This document shows positions 29,026 to 37,891 of a stretch of DNA of 64,000 nucleotides, piece by piece (the stretch's first letter is position 1; each line of letters starts with the position of its first letter). A program made the position numbers and the translations under genes. The stretch is from Stakelama marina (lineage in GTDB: Bacteria > Pseudomonadota > Alphaproteobacteria > Sphingomonadales > Sphingomonadaceae), in the NCBI RefSeq assembly GCF_018122655.1, contig NZ_JAGRQC010000001.1, positions 558,001-622,000 on the forward strand. Direction: 5' to 3'. A model generated the notes under the pieces. The model was not told the origin of the DNA. It saw only the letters and a list, made by a program, of their open reading frames with translations, and ran no database searches.

Positions 29026-30563
29026 GCGTGTTTCTCCAGCCAGCGGTCGCGCAGTTCGCGCTTCAGGACCTTGCCGATCGCGCTGCGCGGCAGTTCGTCG
29101 ATGGGTTCGAGCGCGGCGAGACGCTGCGTCTTGCCGACCTTGCCGTTGAACCAGTCGAGTATGGCGTCGGGGTCTGCATCGCCGTTACCGACATAGAAGC
29201 CGACGGGGGTTTCTCCCCAACGTTCCGATGGCACGCCGATGACCGAGCAATCGATGACGCCTTCATGTTCGCGCAGCACCGCCTCGAGGTCGGAGGGGTA
29301 GATGTTGAACCCGCCCGAGATGATCATGTCCTTCTTGCGGTCCATGAGCTGGAGGAAGCCGTCTTCGTCGAAGCGGCCGATGTCGCCGTGGCGGATGAAG
29401 AGGTTGCCGTGCGCGTCGCGCCAGGTCGCGGCGTCGGTGGCATCCTTGCGGCCGTGATAGCCGCTCATCATCGCCGGCGACCTGCCGACGACCTCGCCGG
29501 TCTGGCCTTGCGGCACTTCGTTACCGTCGTCGTCGATCAGGCGGATGTCGTGGCCCTCGACCGGCTGGCCGACGGTATGGAGCTTGGTCGGATTGGCGGT
29601 GCAGTTGAGGATGCAGGTCCCGCCGCCTTCGGTCATGCCGTAATATTCGACGAGCAGCCCCGGCCAGCGCGCGACGATGTCGGCCTTCAGCGCCGGTGCA
29701 AAGGGGGCGCTGGTGCTCGTCTTGAGGCGGAAGCTGGTCAGGTCGAAACGGTCGAAATCGGGCAAAGCCATGATGCGGGCATATTGGACGGGCACGAGCA
29801 TGGTGTGCGTCGCACGGTGCTGTTCGGCGAGCTCGAGATACTGGTGCGCGTCGAATTTCGGCATCAGGACGACCGTGCCGCCCCAGGCGAGCGTGGGCAG
29901 GAAGCTGACGAGCGTGGTGTTCGAATAGAGCGGGGTGGCAATCATCGTCACCGCGTTGCCGAACCCGGCGGCGGCGTTGCGCGCGATATGCGCCCAGCGC
30001 ATCGCGTGCGGCTGGACGATGCCCTTTGGCGTGCCGGTCGTGCCCGATGAATAGATGATGTTGAACGGGTCTTGCGGTGCAATGGTGACCGGCGATGGTG
30101 CCGCGCCCTCTGGTGCGAGCCAGTCCGAAAGTGCGCGGCCGCCGTCGCTATTGTCGAGGCGAATCTGTTCGGCAGTGATGCCCGCCCCGGCGATGGCGGC
30201 GGCGTTTGCGGCATCGACGAACAGCAGTGGCGATCCGCTGTCTGCGACCATCGCGGCGATCTGTTCGGGCGTGGCGGAGGGTGCGATCGGCGTCGCCGCG
30301 CAGCCTGCGCGGACCGCGCCGAGAAAAACCACGGCATAGTCGATCGACGGTGCGGCGAGGATGGCGACGGCGCTTTTCCGAGGCACACTGTCGCGCTGCA
30401 ACGCGGCCGCGACGCGGTCCATGCGGGCATCGAGCGTGCGGAAATCTATCACCCTGCCGGGACTGACGATCGCGGTCTTGTCCGGCCGTTCCGCGGCGTG
30501 CGCGCGAATCAGGTCGGGCATGGTCGCGAAGTCGCTTTGCAGCATCGCCTCGGCGGTCGGCAT
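29022..30563 (-). CDS. Acyl-CoA synthetase (AMP-forming)
   Basis: A 513-residue adenylate-forming ligase. The ATP-binding P-loop is YSSGTTGTPKG, followed by EYYGMTEGGG and the hinge region GDIGRFDEDGFLQLMDRKKDMIISGG, ending with the catalytic lysine in PRSAIGKVLKREL. The ATG at 30563 has an excellent SD (AAGGAGAG); the frame remains open further upstream without family similarity. It activates a carboxylic acid to CoA, probably a fatty or cyclic acid. It overlaps the thioesterase gene and is divergent from an SDR gene. Confidence 0.93.
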   Translation of the reverse strand: MPTAEAMLQSDFATMPDLIRAHAAERPDKTAIVSPGRVIDFRTLDARMDRVAAALQRDSVPRKSAVAILAAPSIDYAVVFLGAVRAGCAATPIAPSATPEQIAAMVADSGSPLLFVDAANAAAIAGAGITAEQIRLDNSDGGRALSDWLAPEGAAPSPVTIAPQDPFNIIYSSGTTGTPKGIVQPHAMRWAHIARNAAAGFGNAVTMIATPLYSNTTLVSFLPTLAWGGTVVLMPKFDAHQYLELAEQHRATHTMLVPVQYARIMALPDFDRFDLTSFRLKTSTSAPFAPALKADIVARWPGLLVEYYGMTEGGGTCILNCTANPTKLHTVGQPVEGHDIRLIDDDGNEVPQGQTGEVVGRSPAMMSGYHGRKDATDAATWRDAHGNLFIRHGDIGRFDEDGFLQLMDRKKDMIISGGFNIYPSDLEAVLREHEGVIDCSVIGVPSERWGETPVGFYVGNGDADPDAILDWFNGKVGKTQRLAALEPIDELPRSAIGKVLKRELRDRWLEKHA

Positions 30564-30648
30564 CGTCTCTCCTTGCATTTCGCGCCCTTGGCTAGGCGAG
30601 CGCAGCGCGAAATGCCATACGCGATTTTCGAAAATGACGGAGAAGGAC

Positions 30649-31446
30649 ATGGACGAGGCGATGGAGGGCAAGGTTGCGGTCGTTACCGGCGGTGGGACCG
30701 GAATCGGCGCAGCGGTGGTTCGGCGATTGGCGGTGCGGGGTGTGCGCTGCGTTATCAACTATGCGCATAGCCGGGACGCGGCGGAGGCACTCGCCGAAGA
30801 AGTCGGGAACGATGCGATCGCGGTGCAGGCGGACATCGCCGAAGATGCGCAGTGCCGCGCACTTGCCGGCGCGGCGACCGACGCGTTCGGGCGGCTCGAC
30901 TATCTCGTCAACAACGCAGGGCGCACCAAATTCGCCGACCATGAGGATATGGACGCGCTGTCGGGCAAGGACTTTCACGACATTTACCAGCTCAACGTCG
31001 TTGCGGCGTTTCAGATGATCCGCGCCTGTGCGCCCGCGCTCAGGCAGGGGCCGGCGAGTGCGGTCGTCAATGTCGCCTCGGTCGCGGGCGTTTTCGGGAT
31101 CGGATCGTCGGTCGCCTATGCCGCATCGAAGGGGGCGCTGATTACCATGACCAAGAGCCTGGCACGCGTTCTGGCGCCCGAGATCCGCATGAACGCGGTG
31201 GCGCCCGGCTATGTCGGGACTGGTTGGTTCGAGGAGCGACTGGGTGCGGAAGGTTTTGCCCGGCTCAACGAGCGCATCGCCGCCAGTACGCCGATGCACA
31301 TGGCGGCGATGGCCGAGGATATTGCCGGCCCGATCGAGATGCTGCTCGACCCAGCCTCGCATGTGGTCACGGGCGAGGTGATGTTGCTCGATGCCGGCAT
31401 GCACCTCGATGTCGGTCTGTCGCGACGGCCGGGGCGCGACGTCTAG
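30649..31446 (+). CDS. Short-chain dehydrogenase/reductase (FabG-like)
   Basis: A 265-residue NAD(P)-dependent SDR. TGGGTGIG binds the cofactor, NNAG lies in the middle, and the catalytic Ser, Tyr and Lys are in NVASVAG and YAASKG. The start at 30649 follows GGAGAAGG; an ATG 15 bp earlier is less likely. It probably oxidises or reduces a hydroxy/keto acyl-CoA or alcohol. It is divergent from the acyl-CoA ligase (85 bp), so the two may share a control region, and is followed by a palindromic repeat. Confidence 0.92.
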   Translation: MDEAMEGKVAVVTGGGTGIGAAVVRRLAVRGVRCVINYAHSRDAAEALAEEVGNDAIAVQADIAEDAQCRALAGAATDAFGRLDYLVNNAGRTKFADHEDMDALSGKDFHDIYQLNVVAAFQMIRACAPALRQGPASAVVNVASVAGVFGIGSSVAYAASKGALITMTKSLARVLAPEIRMNAVAPGYVGTGWFEERLGAEGFARLNERIAASTPMHMAAMAEDIAGPIEMLLDPASHVVTGEVMLLDAGMHLDVGLSRRPGRDV

Positions 31447-31448
31447 TC

Positions 31449-31539
31449 CGTCGTACTGAACTTGTTTCAGCGTTCACATTGCCGTCTCGGCCGCCGGATC
31501 ATCTGGCACAATGGACGCTGAAACGGGTTCAGAGTGACG
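31449..31539. repeat. Complete REP-like element (CTGAAC...GTTTCAG family)
   Basis: The arms 31449-31476 and 31512-31539 are inverted copies (about 22 of 28 positions match). Left begins CGTCGTACTGAACTTGTTTC, right ends GGGTTCAGAGTGACG. It fills the space between the converging SDR and GST genes and could act as a terminator. Confidence 0.88.
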
Positions 31540-31551
31540 GTTTGGTGAAGC

Positions 31552-32253
31552 TCAGCGTCCCGACTTCGACGTCTGCCCGAACAGCACCTTCTTCTGCTCG
31601 TCGGTCATCTCGCTCTGACTCGACGGGCGGACGTCCTCTCCCTTGGCGTAAGCCGCGACGGTCGCCGGACGGTCGCGGATCGCCTCGAACCAGCGCTTGA
31701 TGTTGGGGAAGTCGTTCAGGTCCTGGCCCTGTGCTTCATAGGGCACGATCCACGGATAACAGGCCATGTCCGCGATGGAATAGGTGTCGGCGATGAAATC
31801 GCGACCCTCCAGCCGGCGGTCGAGGACACCGTAGAGCCGGTTCGTTTCGTTGACGTACCGATCAATGGCATAAGGTATCTTGTCAGGCGCGTAGCGATTG
31901 AAATGGTGGTTCTGGCCAAGCATCGGCCCAAGGCCGCCCATCTGCCACATTAGCCATTGGATGACCTGATAGCGTTCGCGCGTATCGGTGGGCAGAAAAC
32001 GTCCCGTCTTTTCCGCCAGATACATGAGGATGGCGCCCGATTCGAAGATCGCGACCGGTTCGCCGCCGCCGGCGGGGTCATGATCGACGATAGCCGGCAT
32101 CCGGTTGTTCGGCGCGATCTTCAGGAAGTCGGGGGCGAACTGGTCGCCCGCGCCGATATTCACCGGCTGGATTGCGTAGTCGAGCCCGGCCTCTTCGAGG
32201 AACATCGTGATTTTATGGCCATTCGGCGTCGGCCAGTAATGCAGATCGATCAT
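31552..32253 (-). CDS. Glutathione S-transferase, YfcG/nu-class-like
   Basis: A 233-residue two-domain GST. The thioredoxin-like half begins MIDLHYWPTPNGHKITMFLEE, with NNRMPAIVDHD and FESGAILMYLAEK forming the glutathione site. The helical half has FIADTYSIADMACYPWI. The opening WPTPNGHK resembles E. coli YfcG, a disulfide-bond oxidoreductase using glutathione. The ATG at 32253 is chosen over an earlier one in the same frame. It may detoxify electrophiles or open thioether/ether bonds in sphingomonads, but no substrate is evident. Confidence 0.9.
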   Translation of the reverse strand: MIDLHYWPTPNGHKITMFLEEAGLDYAIQPVNIGAGDQFAPDFLKIAPNNRMPAIVDHDPAGGGEPVAIFESGAILMYLAEKTGRFLPTDTRERYQVIQWLMWQMGGLGPMLGQNHHFNRYAPDKIPYAIDRYVNETNRLYGVLDRRLEGRDFIADTYSIADMACYPWIVPYEAQGQDLNDFPNIKRWFEAIRDRPATVAAYAKGEDVRPSSQSEMTDEQKKVLFGQTSKSGR

Positions 32254-32419
32254 GCGCGCTGTGCCCTTGTTGCTGCTGGCGTGCACTTGGGGGCGCAGCC
32301 GATATGCTGCAAGCATGTCTTTCACGAACGCTGAACCGGCTTGACGCGCGTTTCGCCATACCGCATCTTCAAATCAAATGATGTGCGCAGTCCGACGCGC
32401 CCGAATTCAGGAGAGAGGC

Positions 32420-33637
32420 ATGGCCACCGCACCCGATACAGAGACGCTCGCCGATCCGCTCGACGCGTTCCGCGTTGAGGCGCGGGAATGGCTGGCCAAA
32501 AATTTTCCGTCGTCGCTGAAAGGCAAGGACAACGCCATGTCGGCGGTAGAGGGCGGCTCGGAGCCGACCGCCGACGAGGTCGCGTGGAAAAAGGCGATGG
32601 GCGAAAAGGGCTGGGGTGTTCCGACCTGGCCGAAGGAATATGGCGGCGGCGGCCTGAGCCGGGCCGAGGCGCGCGTGCTGCAGGAGGAAATGGGCCGGAT
32701 CGGGGCGTGGAATCCGATCGGCGGCATGGGCGTGATGATGTTCGGGCCGACGCTGCTCGAATATGGCACCGAAGAGCAGAAGCACGAGCACATTCCGGCG
32801 ATTGCCAAGGGCGAAGTGCGCTGGTGCCAGGGCTATTCGGAACCGGGCGCGGGATCGGACCTTGCGAGCCTTCAGACCTTCGCCGAGGACAAGGGCGACT
32901 ATTATGTCGTCAACGGGCAGAAGACCTGGACCAGTGGTGGGCAATGGGCCGACAAGTGTTTCGCGCTGGTGCGCACTGACAAGACCAAGAAGCATGAGGG
33001 CATCACCTTCGTCCTGATCGATATGAACGATCCGGGCGTGGAGGTGCGGCCGATCCGCCTGATCTCCGGCCAATCGCCCTTTTGCGAGACTTTCTTCAAC
33101 GATGTGAAGGTCCCCAAGAAGGACCGTGTCGGTGAGGAAGGGCAGGGCTGGACGATCGGCAAAAGGCTTCTTCAGCATGAGCGGACCAGCTTGTCGGGTG
33201 GAGGGTCGGCAAGCCGGCTGCTCGGCGGAACGCCGCTGAGCAAGCTCGCCAAGCAATATCGCGGAGAGGATGCCGAGGGTCGTATCGCCGACCCCGATCT
33301 GCGGATGCGGATCGTACGGCACGAGATGGACACGCGCGCCTTCATGCTGACGATGCGGAGGGCGGCGCTGGAGGCGAAGGCCAATCAGGGGCCGTCGGCG
33401 GCGTCGTCGATCATGAAGAATGTGGGTGCGCGCATCACCCAGAACCGTGCCGAGCTGGGCATGGAGATCATGGGCATGGCCGGCCTCGGCTGGGAAGGCG
33501 AGGGCTTCAGCGAGGAAGAACTGGCGCAGACGCGCACCTGGCTGTGGGGCAAGGCGGTGTCGATTTATGGCGGGTCGACCGAGATCCAGAACAACATCAT
33601 TGCGAAACGCATCCTCGGGATGCTCGATCACCAGTAA
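32420..33637 (+). CDS. Acyl-CoA dehydrogenase, long subunit of a probable heteromeric pair
   Basis: A 405-residue flavin acyl-CoA dehydrogenase. The FAD/substrate motif WCQGYSEPGAGSDLAS lies at 135-150 and the C-terminal IYGGSTEIQNNIIAKRI at 382-398. In MCAD-type enzymes the catalytic base is Glu in YEGT; here that position is Gly384. Long subunits of alpha2beta2 dehydrogenases in steroid catabolism resemble this. The start follows AGGAGAGAGG. A second, shorter dehydrogenase gene follows after a REP-like element, so the two probably form a heterotetramer. Confidence 0.9.
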   Translation: MATAPDTETLADPLDAFRVEAREWLAKNFPSSLKGKDNAMSAVEGGSEPTADEVAWKKAMGEKGWGVPTWPKEYGGGGLSRAEARVLQEEMGRIGAWNPIGGMGVMMFGPTLLEYGTEEQKHEHIPAIAKGEVRWCQGYSEPGAGSDLASLQTFAEDKGDYYVVNGQKTWTSGGQWADKCFALVRTDKTKKHEGITFVLIDMNDPGVEVRPIRLISGQSPFCETFFNDVKVPKKDRVGEEGQGWTIGKRLLQHERTSLSGGGSASRLLGGTPLSKLAKQYRGEDAEGRIADPDLRMRIVRHEMDTRAFMLTMRRAALEAKANQGPSAASSIMKNVGARITQNRAELGMEIMGMAGLGWEGEGFSEEELAQTRTWLWGKAVSIYGGSTEIQNNIIAKRILGMLDHQ

Positions 33638-33640
33638 TTT

Positions 33641-33714
33641 CGTCACCCGGCGAAAGCCGGGGTCGCCGGCCGCAGGGAATGTGGCGGGAGATGCCGGCTT
33701 TCGCCGGCATGACG
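33641..33714. repeat. REP-like palindromic element (CGTCACCCGGCGAAAGCCGG family)
   Basis: Inverted arms CGTCACCCGGCGAAAGCCGG (left) and CCGGCTTTCGCCGGCATGACG (right; 33694-33714) with a G+C-rich middle. It sits between the two subunit genes of a dehydrogenase pair, inside the operon. Confidence 0.9.
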
Positions 33715-33734
33715 ATCGGTCCGGAGAGGGAATA

Positions 33735-34808
33735 ATGGCCGTATTGACCGAAGAACAAACGATGCTGCGCGATATGGCGCGCGAATGGGCGGACAATGAA
33801 TCGCCCGTGACCGCGTTCCGCAAGATGCGCGCGGCTGCGCCGGTCGAAGGATATGACCCGGCGGCATGGTCCGAACAGGCGCAGATGGGCTGGGCCGGCA
33901 TCCTGGTGCCAGAGGAACATGGCGGTGCGGGCATGGGATATCTGGCGCTCGGCTCGGTTCTCGAACAGCTCGGGCGGACGCTGGTTGCGACGCCGCTGGG
34001 CGCGACCGCGGCGGCGACCGCTGCGATCATCCTTGGCGGCTCGGATGAGCAGAAGGCGAAATGGTTGCCGAAGATCGCGGCGGGAGAGGTCGTGGCGACC
34101 GTTGCCGTCGATGAGGGGCCGAATTTCGATCCCGTTCGTATCGAGGCGAGCGTTTCGGGCGGCAAGCTGTCGGGCACCAAGGAGTTCGTCGCCGAGGGCG
34201 ATAGCGCGCAGCTGTTCGTGGTTGCCGCGTCGGATGGGCTGTATCTCGTTGAGGGCGATGCCGGTGTGGCACGCGCGACGCGAAAAATGGCCGATTCGCG
34301 CAGCCATGCGCAGGTGGCCTTCGACGGCGCGCCCGCTGACAAGCTCGCGAACGGGGGCGATGATCTGCTGCAAAAGGTGTGCGACCGCGCGGCGGCGGCC
34401 ACCTGCGCCGAAATGCTCGGGATGGCGGAAAGCGCGTTCGAGCAGACCAACGACTATCTCAAGACGCGCGTTCAATTCGGCCAGAAACTATCGACCTTTC
34501 AGGCGCTGCAGCACCGCATGGCGAAGATGTTCACCGAGCTGGAGATGATGCGCTCGGCGGTCGAGGGTGCGCTCGAGGCGATCGATGCCGATCGGCCGGA
34601 CGTCGCACAGTCGGTCAGCCTGGCAAAGGCGGTGGCGGGCGATACGCTGCATCTCGTCAGCCGCGAGATGATCCAGCTCCATGGCGGCATCGGCATGACC
34701 GACGAGCATGATGCGGGCTTTTACATAAAGCGTGCGCAGGTGCTTGAGACTATATGGGGCAATGCGGCCTGGCACCGCGAGCGTTTCGCGCGGCTGAGCG
34801 GATACTGA
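33735..34808 (+). CDS. Acyl-CoA dehydrogenase, short subunit of a probable heteromeric pair
   Basis: A 357-residue acyl-CoA dehydrogenase homologue. It lacks the strong WCQGYSEPGAGS-type motif of its neighbour, but keeps the helical C-terminal domain with TRVQFGQKLSTFQALQHRMAKM and LHGGIGMTDEHDAGFYIKRAQ. Pairs of one longer and one shorter dehydrogenase form alpha2beta2 enzymes with one FAD site per dimer in mycobacterial and proteobacterial steroid degradation. The ATG at 33735 is preceded by GGAGAGGG. It lies 97 bp after the long subunit. Confidence 0.9.
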   Translation: MAVLTEEQTMLRDMAREWADNESPVTAFRKMRAAAPVEGYDPAAWSEQAQMGWAGILVPEEHGGAGMGYLALGSVLEQLGRTLVATPLGATAAATAAIILGGSDEQKAKWLPKIAAGEVVATVAVDEGPNFDPVRIEASVSGGKLSGTKEFVAEGDSAQLFVVAASDGLYLVEGDAGVARATRKMADSRSHAQVAFDGAPADKLANGGDDLLQKVCDRAAAATCAEMLGMAESAFEQTNDYLKTRVQFGQKLSTFQALQHRMAKMFTELEMMRSAVEGALEAIDADRPDVAQSVSLAKAVAGDTLHLVSREMIQLHGGIGMTDEHDAGFYIKRAQVLETIWGNAAWHRERFARLSGY

Positions 34809-34956
34809 TCGCGGGCGCCGGCGGCGACGCTGGCGTAAGCGAGCAGCTTTCGAAAATCCGGTTTCAGTTTGGACGGAGTGGTTTCCGGGTGCCGATTGCC
34901 ACTATGGCATAAAGGCAACGCAGCTAAAAAAGCGGCATAATGGAGAATGTGCCGAC

Positions 34957-34985
34957 TTGACGAAAAATCGAAATCTGGTCTTATT
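34957..34985 (+). promoter_or_regulatory. Possible sigma70-type promoter of the TonB-receptor gene
   Basis: TTGACG (34957-34962) and CTTATT (34980-34985) with a 17-bp spacer, about 50 bp before the receptor ATG. The 228-bp space 34809-35036 is noticeably A+T-richer than its surroundings, as expected for a promoter. The -10 match is weak. I saw no clear operator. Confidence 0.4.
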
Positions 34986-35036
34986 CGATGATGCGGTATG
35001 CAGACTAATAAGTGCAGCCGCCAGGGAGGATGACAT

Positions 35037-37820
35037 ATGACGAAGCGCCACCTTCTCGCGGCTTGCGCCGCTCCGGTACTGGGTCTTTCGCTGGCGATGC
35101 CGGCGCATGCGGCGGAAAAGGCCGCGGAGCCCGCGGGGCAGCAGACGCAAACGCCCGCCCCGGAAGCGAGCCCGGCCACGACCGAGGCCGATGTTCAGGC
35201 AAATGATGAAATCGTCGTCACGGCACAGGGTCGCGCCCAGGTGCTCGCCGACGTTCCCGTCGCCATTTCGGCGGTTTCCTCCGCCACGCTCGAAAAGTCG
35301 GGCACGAGCGACATTCGCGAGCTGAACCAGGTCGCTCCGTCGCTGCTGGTGTCCTCGACCGGTAACGAGGCGAACGGTTCGGCGCGTATCCGCGGCATCG
35401 GCACCGTGGGGGACAATCCCGGGCTGGAAAGCTCCGTCGCGGTGTTCATCGACGGTGTTTATCGCTCGCGCAGCGGCAACGCGCTTGGCGAGCTCGGGCC
35501 GATCGAGCGCGTCGAGATTCTGCGCGGTCCGCAGGGAACGCTGGGCGGGCGCAACTCTTCGGCCGGCCTTATCAGCATCTATACCGCGCCGCCCGAGTTC
35601 AAATTTTCGGGCTATGGCGCCTTCACCTACGGCAATTACGATCACATCCGCGTCGAAGGCGGTGTGAATGCCCCGCTCGGCCAGACGCTCGCGGCGCGTG
35701 TGGACGGCGTTTATGTGAAGCGCGACGGTTTTTATTACGATGCGGTCAACGATACGCGGATCAACAACAAGGATCGCTATCTCGTCCGCGGGCAGTTGCT
35801 CTACGAGCCCAATTCGGACCTCAGCCTGCGCCTGATCGGCGACTATTCGAAAAAGAACGAGGCGTGCTGCGCGGCGACCTTCGTACAGCCCGAATTCGCG
35901 CCGCTCGCGCGCGTCAGCCCCGGTCTCGATTCCTATGCGCGGCCGCTGCCGGGCGCGCCTGCGCTTACCAGCACGCAGAATCCGATCATTCCGGTCCTGC
36001 TCGCGCTGGGACAGGACCCGCGCGCACTCAACCAGAGTACGTTCGACCGCACGCTCTATCTGAGCCCGGGACGCTCCTATGAGGGACAGACCGAGGATTA
36101 CGGCGTTTCGTTGCAGGCCGATTACCAGTTCAGCGACATCAAGATGACGTCGATCACCGGTTACCGCGAATATTCGAACTATCAGGGTTCGGATACCGAC
36201 TATACCGGCGTCGATATTCTCTACCGCGCGCCGAACGAAAATGCCGGTGCGCGCGCGTTCAAGACCTTCACGCAGGAAGTGCGCTTCAACGGGTCGCTGC
36301 TCGACAACAAGCTCGACTGGCTGGTCGGCGCCTTCTACGCCAATGAGGATCTGCAGGTTCGCGACAATCTGCGCTTTGGGTCGCAATATGGTGCCTTTGC
36401 GCCCTGCCGGGTGACGCTCGGCCTTGCGGCTGCTGGCTTCGGTGATTCGGCTGTTAATCCCGGGAACACAGGTTGTCTGGGCAGCGGAACGCGAGCCGCG
36501 CTGAATAGCGGGCTCACGCCACTGGGCGGCGCGGGAGCGCTGATCGTCGCCGGGCTCGACAATCTGGCGCAGCTCAACGACATGGGCAGTGTTGTCGACG
36601 TCTATAACCAGAAGAGTGAGAGCTTCGCCGGGTTCACGCACAATATCATTCACGTCACTGACAAGCTCGATGTGACGCTCGGCCTTCGCTACACCCACGA
36701 GACGAAGAAGTTTGACGCCGCGTTTCAGAACGACAACACGATCTGCCCCGCCAACCGGGCCTTGCTGTCGCCGCTGCTCGCCACGGGGGCGTCGGCGCTG
36801 GCTGCAGGGATCATCACCCTGTCATGCCAAGGCAATTCCACCGCCGAACTCAACGGCGTCACGTTGAACGACAAGCGCAGCGACGACGAGTTTACCGGCA
36901 CCGCGATCGTCTCCTACAAGCCGATCGACGATTTGATGGTCTACGCCAGCTATTCGCACGGATATAAGGCAGGCGGTTTCAACCTCGACCGTTCGGCCCT
37001 GACCGGAACCAGCCCGGTCGGCATCCTGGTCGGACCGATCGCGGCGGGTAGCACCGCGAATCTTCAGTTCGGCGCGGAAACAGTCAACGCGTTCGAGATC
37101 GGCGCGAAATACGCCACGCGGAAATTCTCGGCAAGCATCGCTGCGTACCGTCAGGAGTTCAAGAATTTCCAGCTCAACACGTTCAACGGTTCGGTCTTCC
37201 TCGTGCAGAACATCAATTCCTGCTCGAGCGATCTGAACGGTGCCGACATGGACGCCAGCGGGACTACCGGGGCGTGTTCGCCCGACAATGTGCAGGCCGG
37301 TGTGATCGCGCAGGGTGTCGAACTCCAGACGTCGCTCGATCCGGTTCGCTATCTCAACATGACGATGGCGATCACCTATGCCGACACGCGGTATCGTCAC
37401 AATCTGATCGGCAACGACAACGGTACGCCGCTCGATCCGGCGCTGCGCCTGCTGCCCGGCGACAATCTGTCGAACGCGCCGGAGATTACGGGCACGGCGT
37501 CGATGTCCTACACCCCGCCGCTTGGCAATTCGGGTCTGTCCGGGCTGTTCTACGTCAACGCCCGGATGACGAGCGATTACAACACCGGTTCCGATCTGCT
37601 CTACGGCAAGGAACAGGACGGATATGTCCTTGTGAACGCGCGTATCGGTATTCGCGGGCCTGACCAGCGCTGGGCGATCGAGGGTTGGGCGCAGAACCTG
37701 ACCAACACCCAATATACGCAGGTCGCGTTCAACACGTCCTTCATAGCGCCGCAACAGACCTATTCGGCCTTCCTTGCCGAACCGCGGACCTACGGTATCA
37801 CGCTGCGGGGCAAGTTCTGA
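35037..37820 (+). CDS. TonB-dependent outer-membrane receptor
   Basis: A 927-residue outer-membrane transporter. Signal peptide MTKRHLLAACAAPVLGLSLAMPAHA is followed by the TonB box DEIVVTAQ at 57-64, the plug domain (FIDGVYRSR, ERVEILRGPQGTLGGRN) and a 22-strand beta-barrel ending in Phe. Large size and placement among acyl-CoA genes suggest uptake of a bulky hydrophobic nutrient rather than a siderophore, but substrate cannot be read. The SD GGGAGGA precedes the ATG. An MFS transporter gene follows at 71 bp, so outer and inner membrane import may be paired. Confidence 0.95.
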   Translation: MTKRHLLAACAAPVLGLSLAMPAHAAEKAAEPAGQQTQTPAPEASPATTEADVQANDEIVVTAQGRAQVLADVPVAISAVSSATLEKSGTSDIRELNQVAPSLLVSSTGNEANGSARIRGIGTVGDNPGLESSVAVFIDGVYRSRSGNALGELGPIERVEILRGPQGTLGGRNSSAGLISIYTAPPEFKFSGYGAFTYGNYDHIRVEGGVNAPLGQTLAARVDGVYVKRDGFYYDAVNDTRINNKDRYLVRGQLLYEPNSDLSLRLIGDYSKKNEACCAATFVQPEFAPLARVSPGLDSYARPLPGAPALTSTQNPIIPVLLALGQDPRALNQSTFDRTLYLSPGRSYEGQTEDYGVSLQADYQFSDIKMTSITGYREYSNYQGSDTDYTGVDILYRAPNENAGARAFKTFTQEVRFNGSLLDNKLDWLVGAFYANEDLQVRDNLRFGSQYGAFAPCRVTLGLAAAGFGDSAVNPGNTGCLGSGTRAALNSGLTPLGGAGALIVAGLDNLAQLNDMGSVVDVYNQKSESFAGFTHNIIHVTDKLDVTLGLRYTHETKKFDAAFQNDNTICPANRALLSPLLATGASALAAGIITLSCQGNSTAELNGVTLNDKRSDDEFTGTAIVSYKPIDDLMVYASYSHGYKAGGFNLDRSALTGTSPVGILVGPIAAGSTANLQFGAETVNAFEIGAKYATRKFSASIAAYRQEFKNFQLNTFNGSVFLVQNINSCSSDLNGADMDASGTTGACSPDNVQAGVIAQGVELQTSLDPVRYLNMTMAITYADTRYRHNLIGNDNGTPLDPALRLLPGDNLSNAPEITGTASMSYTPPLGNSGLSGLFYVNARMTSDYNTGSDLLYGKEQDGYVLVNARIGIRGPDQRWAIEGWAQNLTNTQYTQVAFNTSFIAPQQTYSAFLAEPRTYGITLRGKF

Positions 37821-37891
37821 CCCTGGCGGGGCGGGCGGCCGATAATCGGTCGTCCGCCCGGCACGGGAACGCCGGGCCTGCTGACCAGCAT

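Noticed and set aside
34902..36698. Minus-strand open frame of about 598 codons opposite the TonB receptor
   Set aside because: Antisense to a clear receptor gene; no recognisable motif, Arg/Ala/Val-rich low-information sequence.
37821..37891. Terminator hairpin between TonB receptor and MFS genes
   Set aside because: The G+C-rich inverted stretch around GGGCGGCCGAT/ATCGGTCGTCCGCCC is imperfect and has no T-run; the genes are probably co-transcribed.
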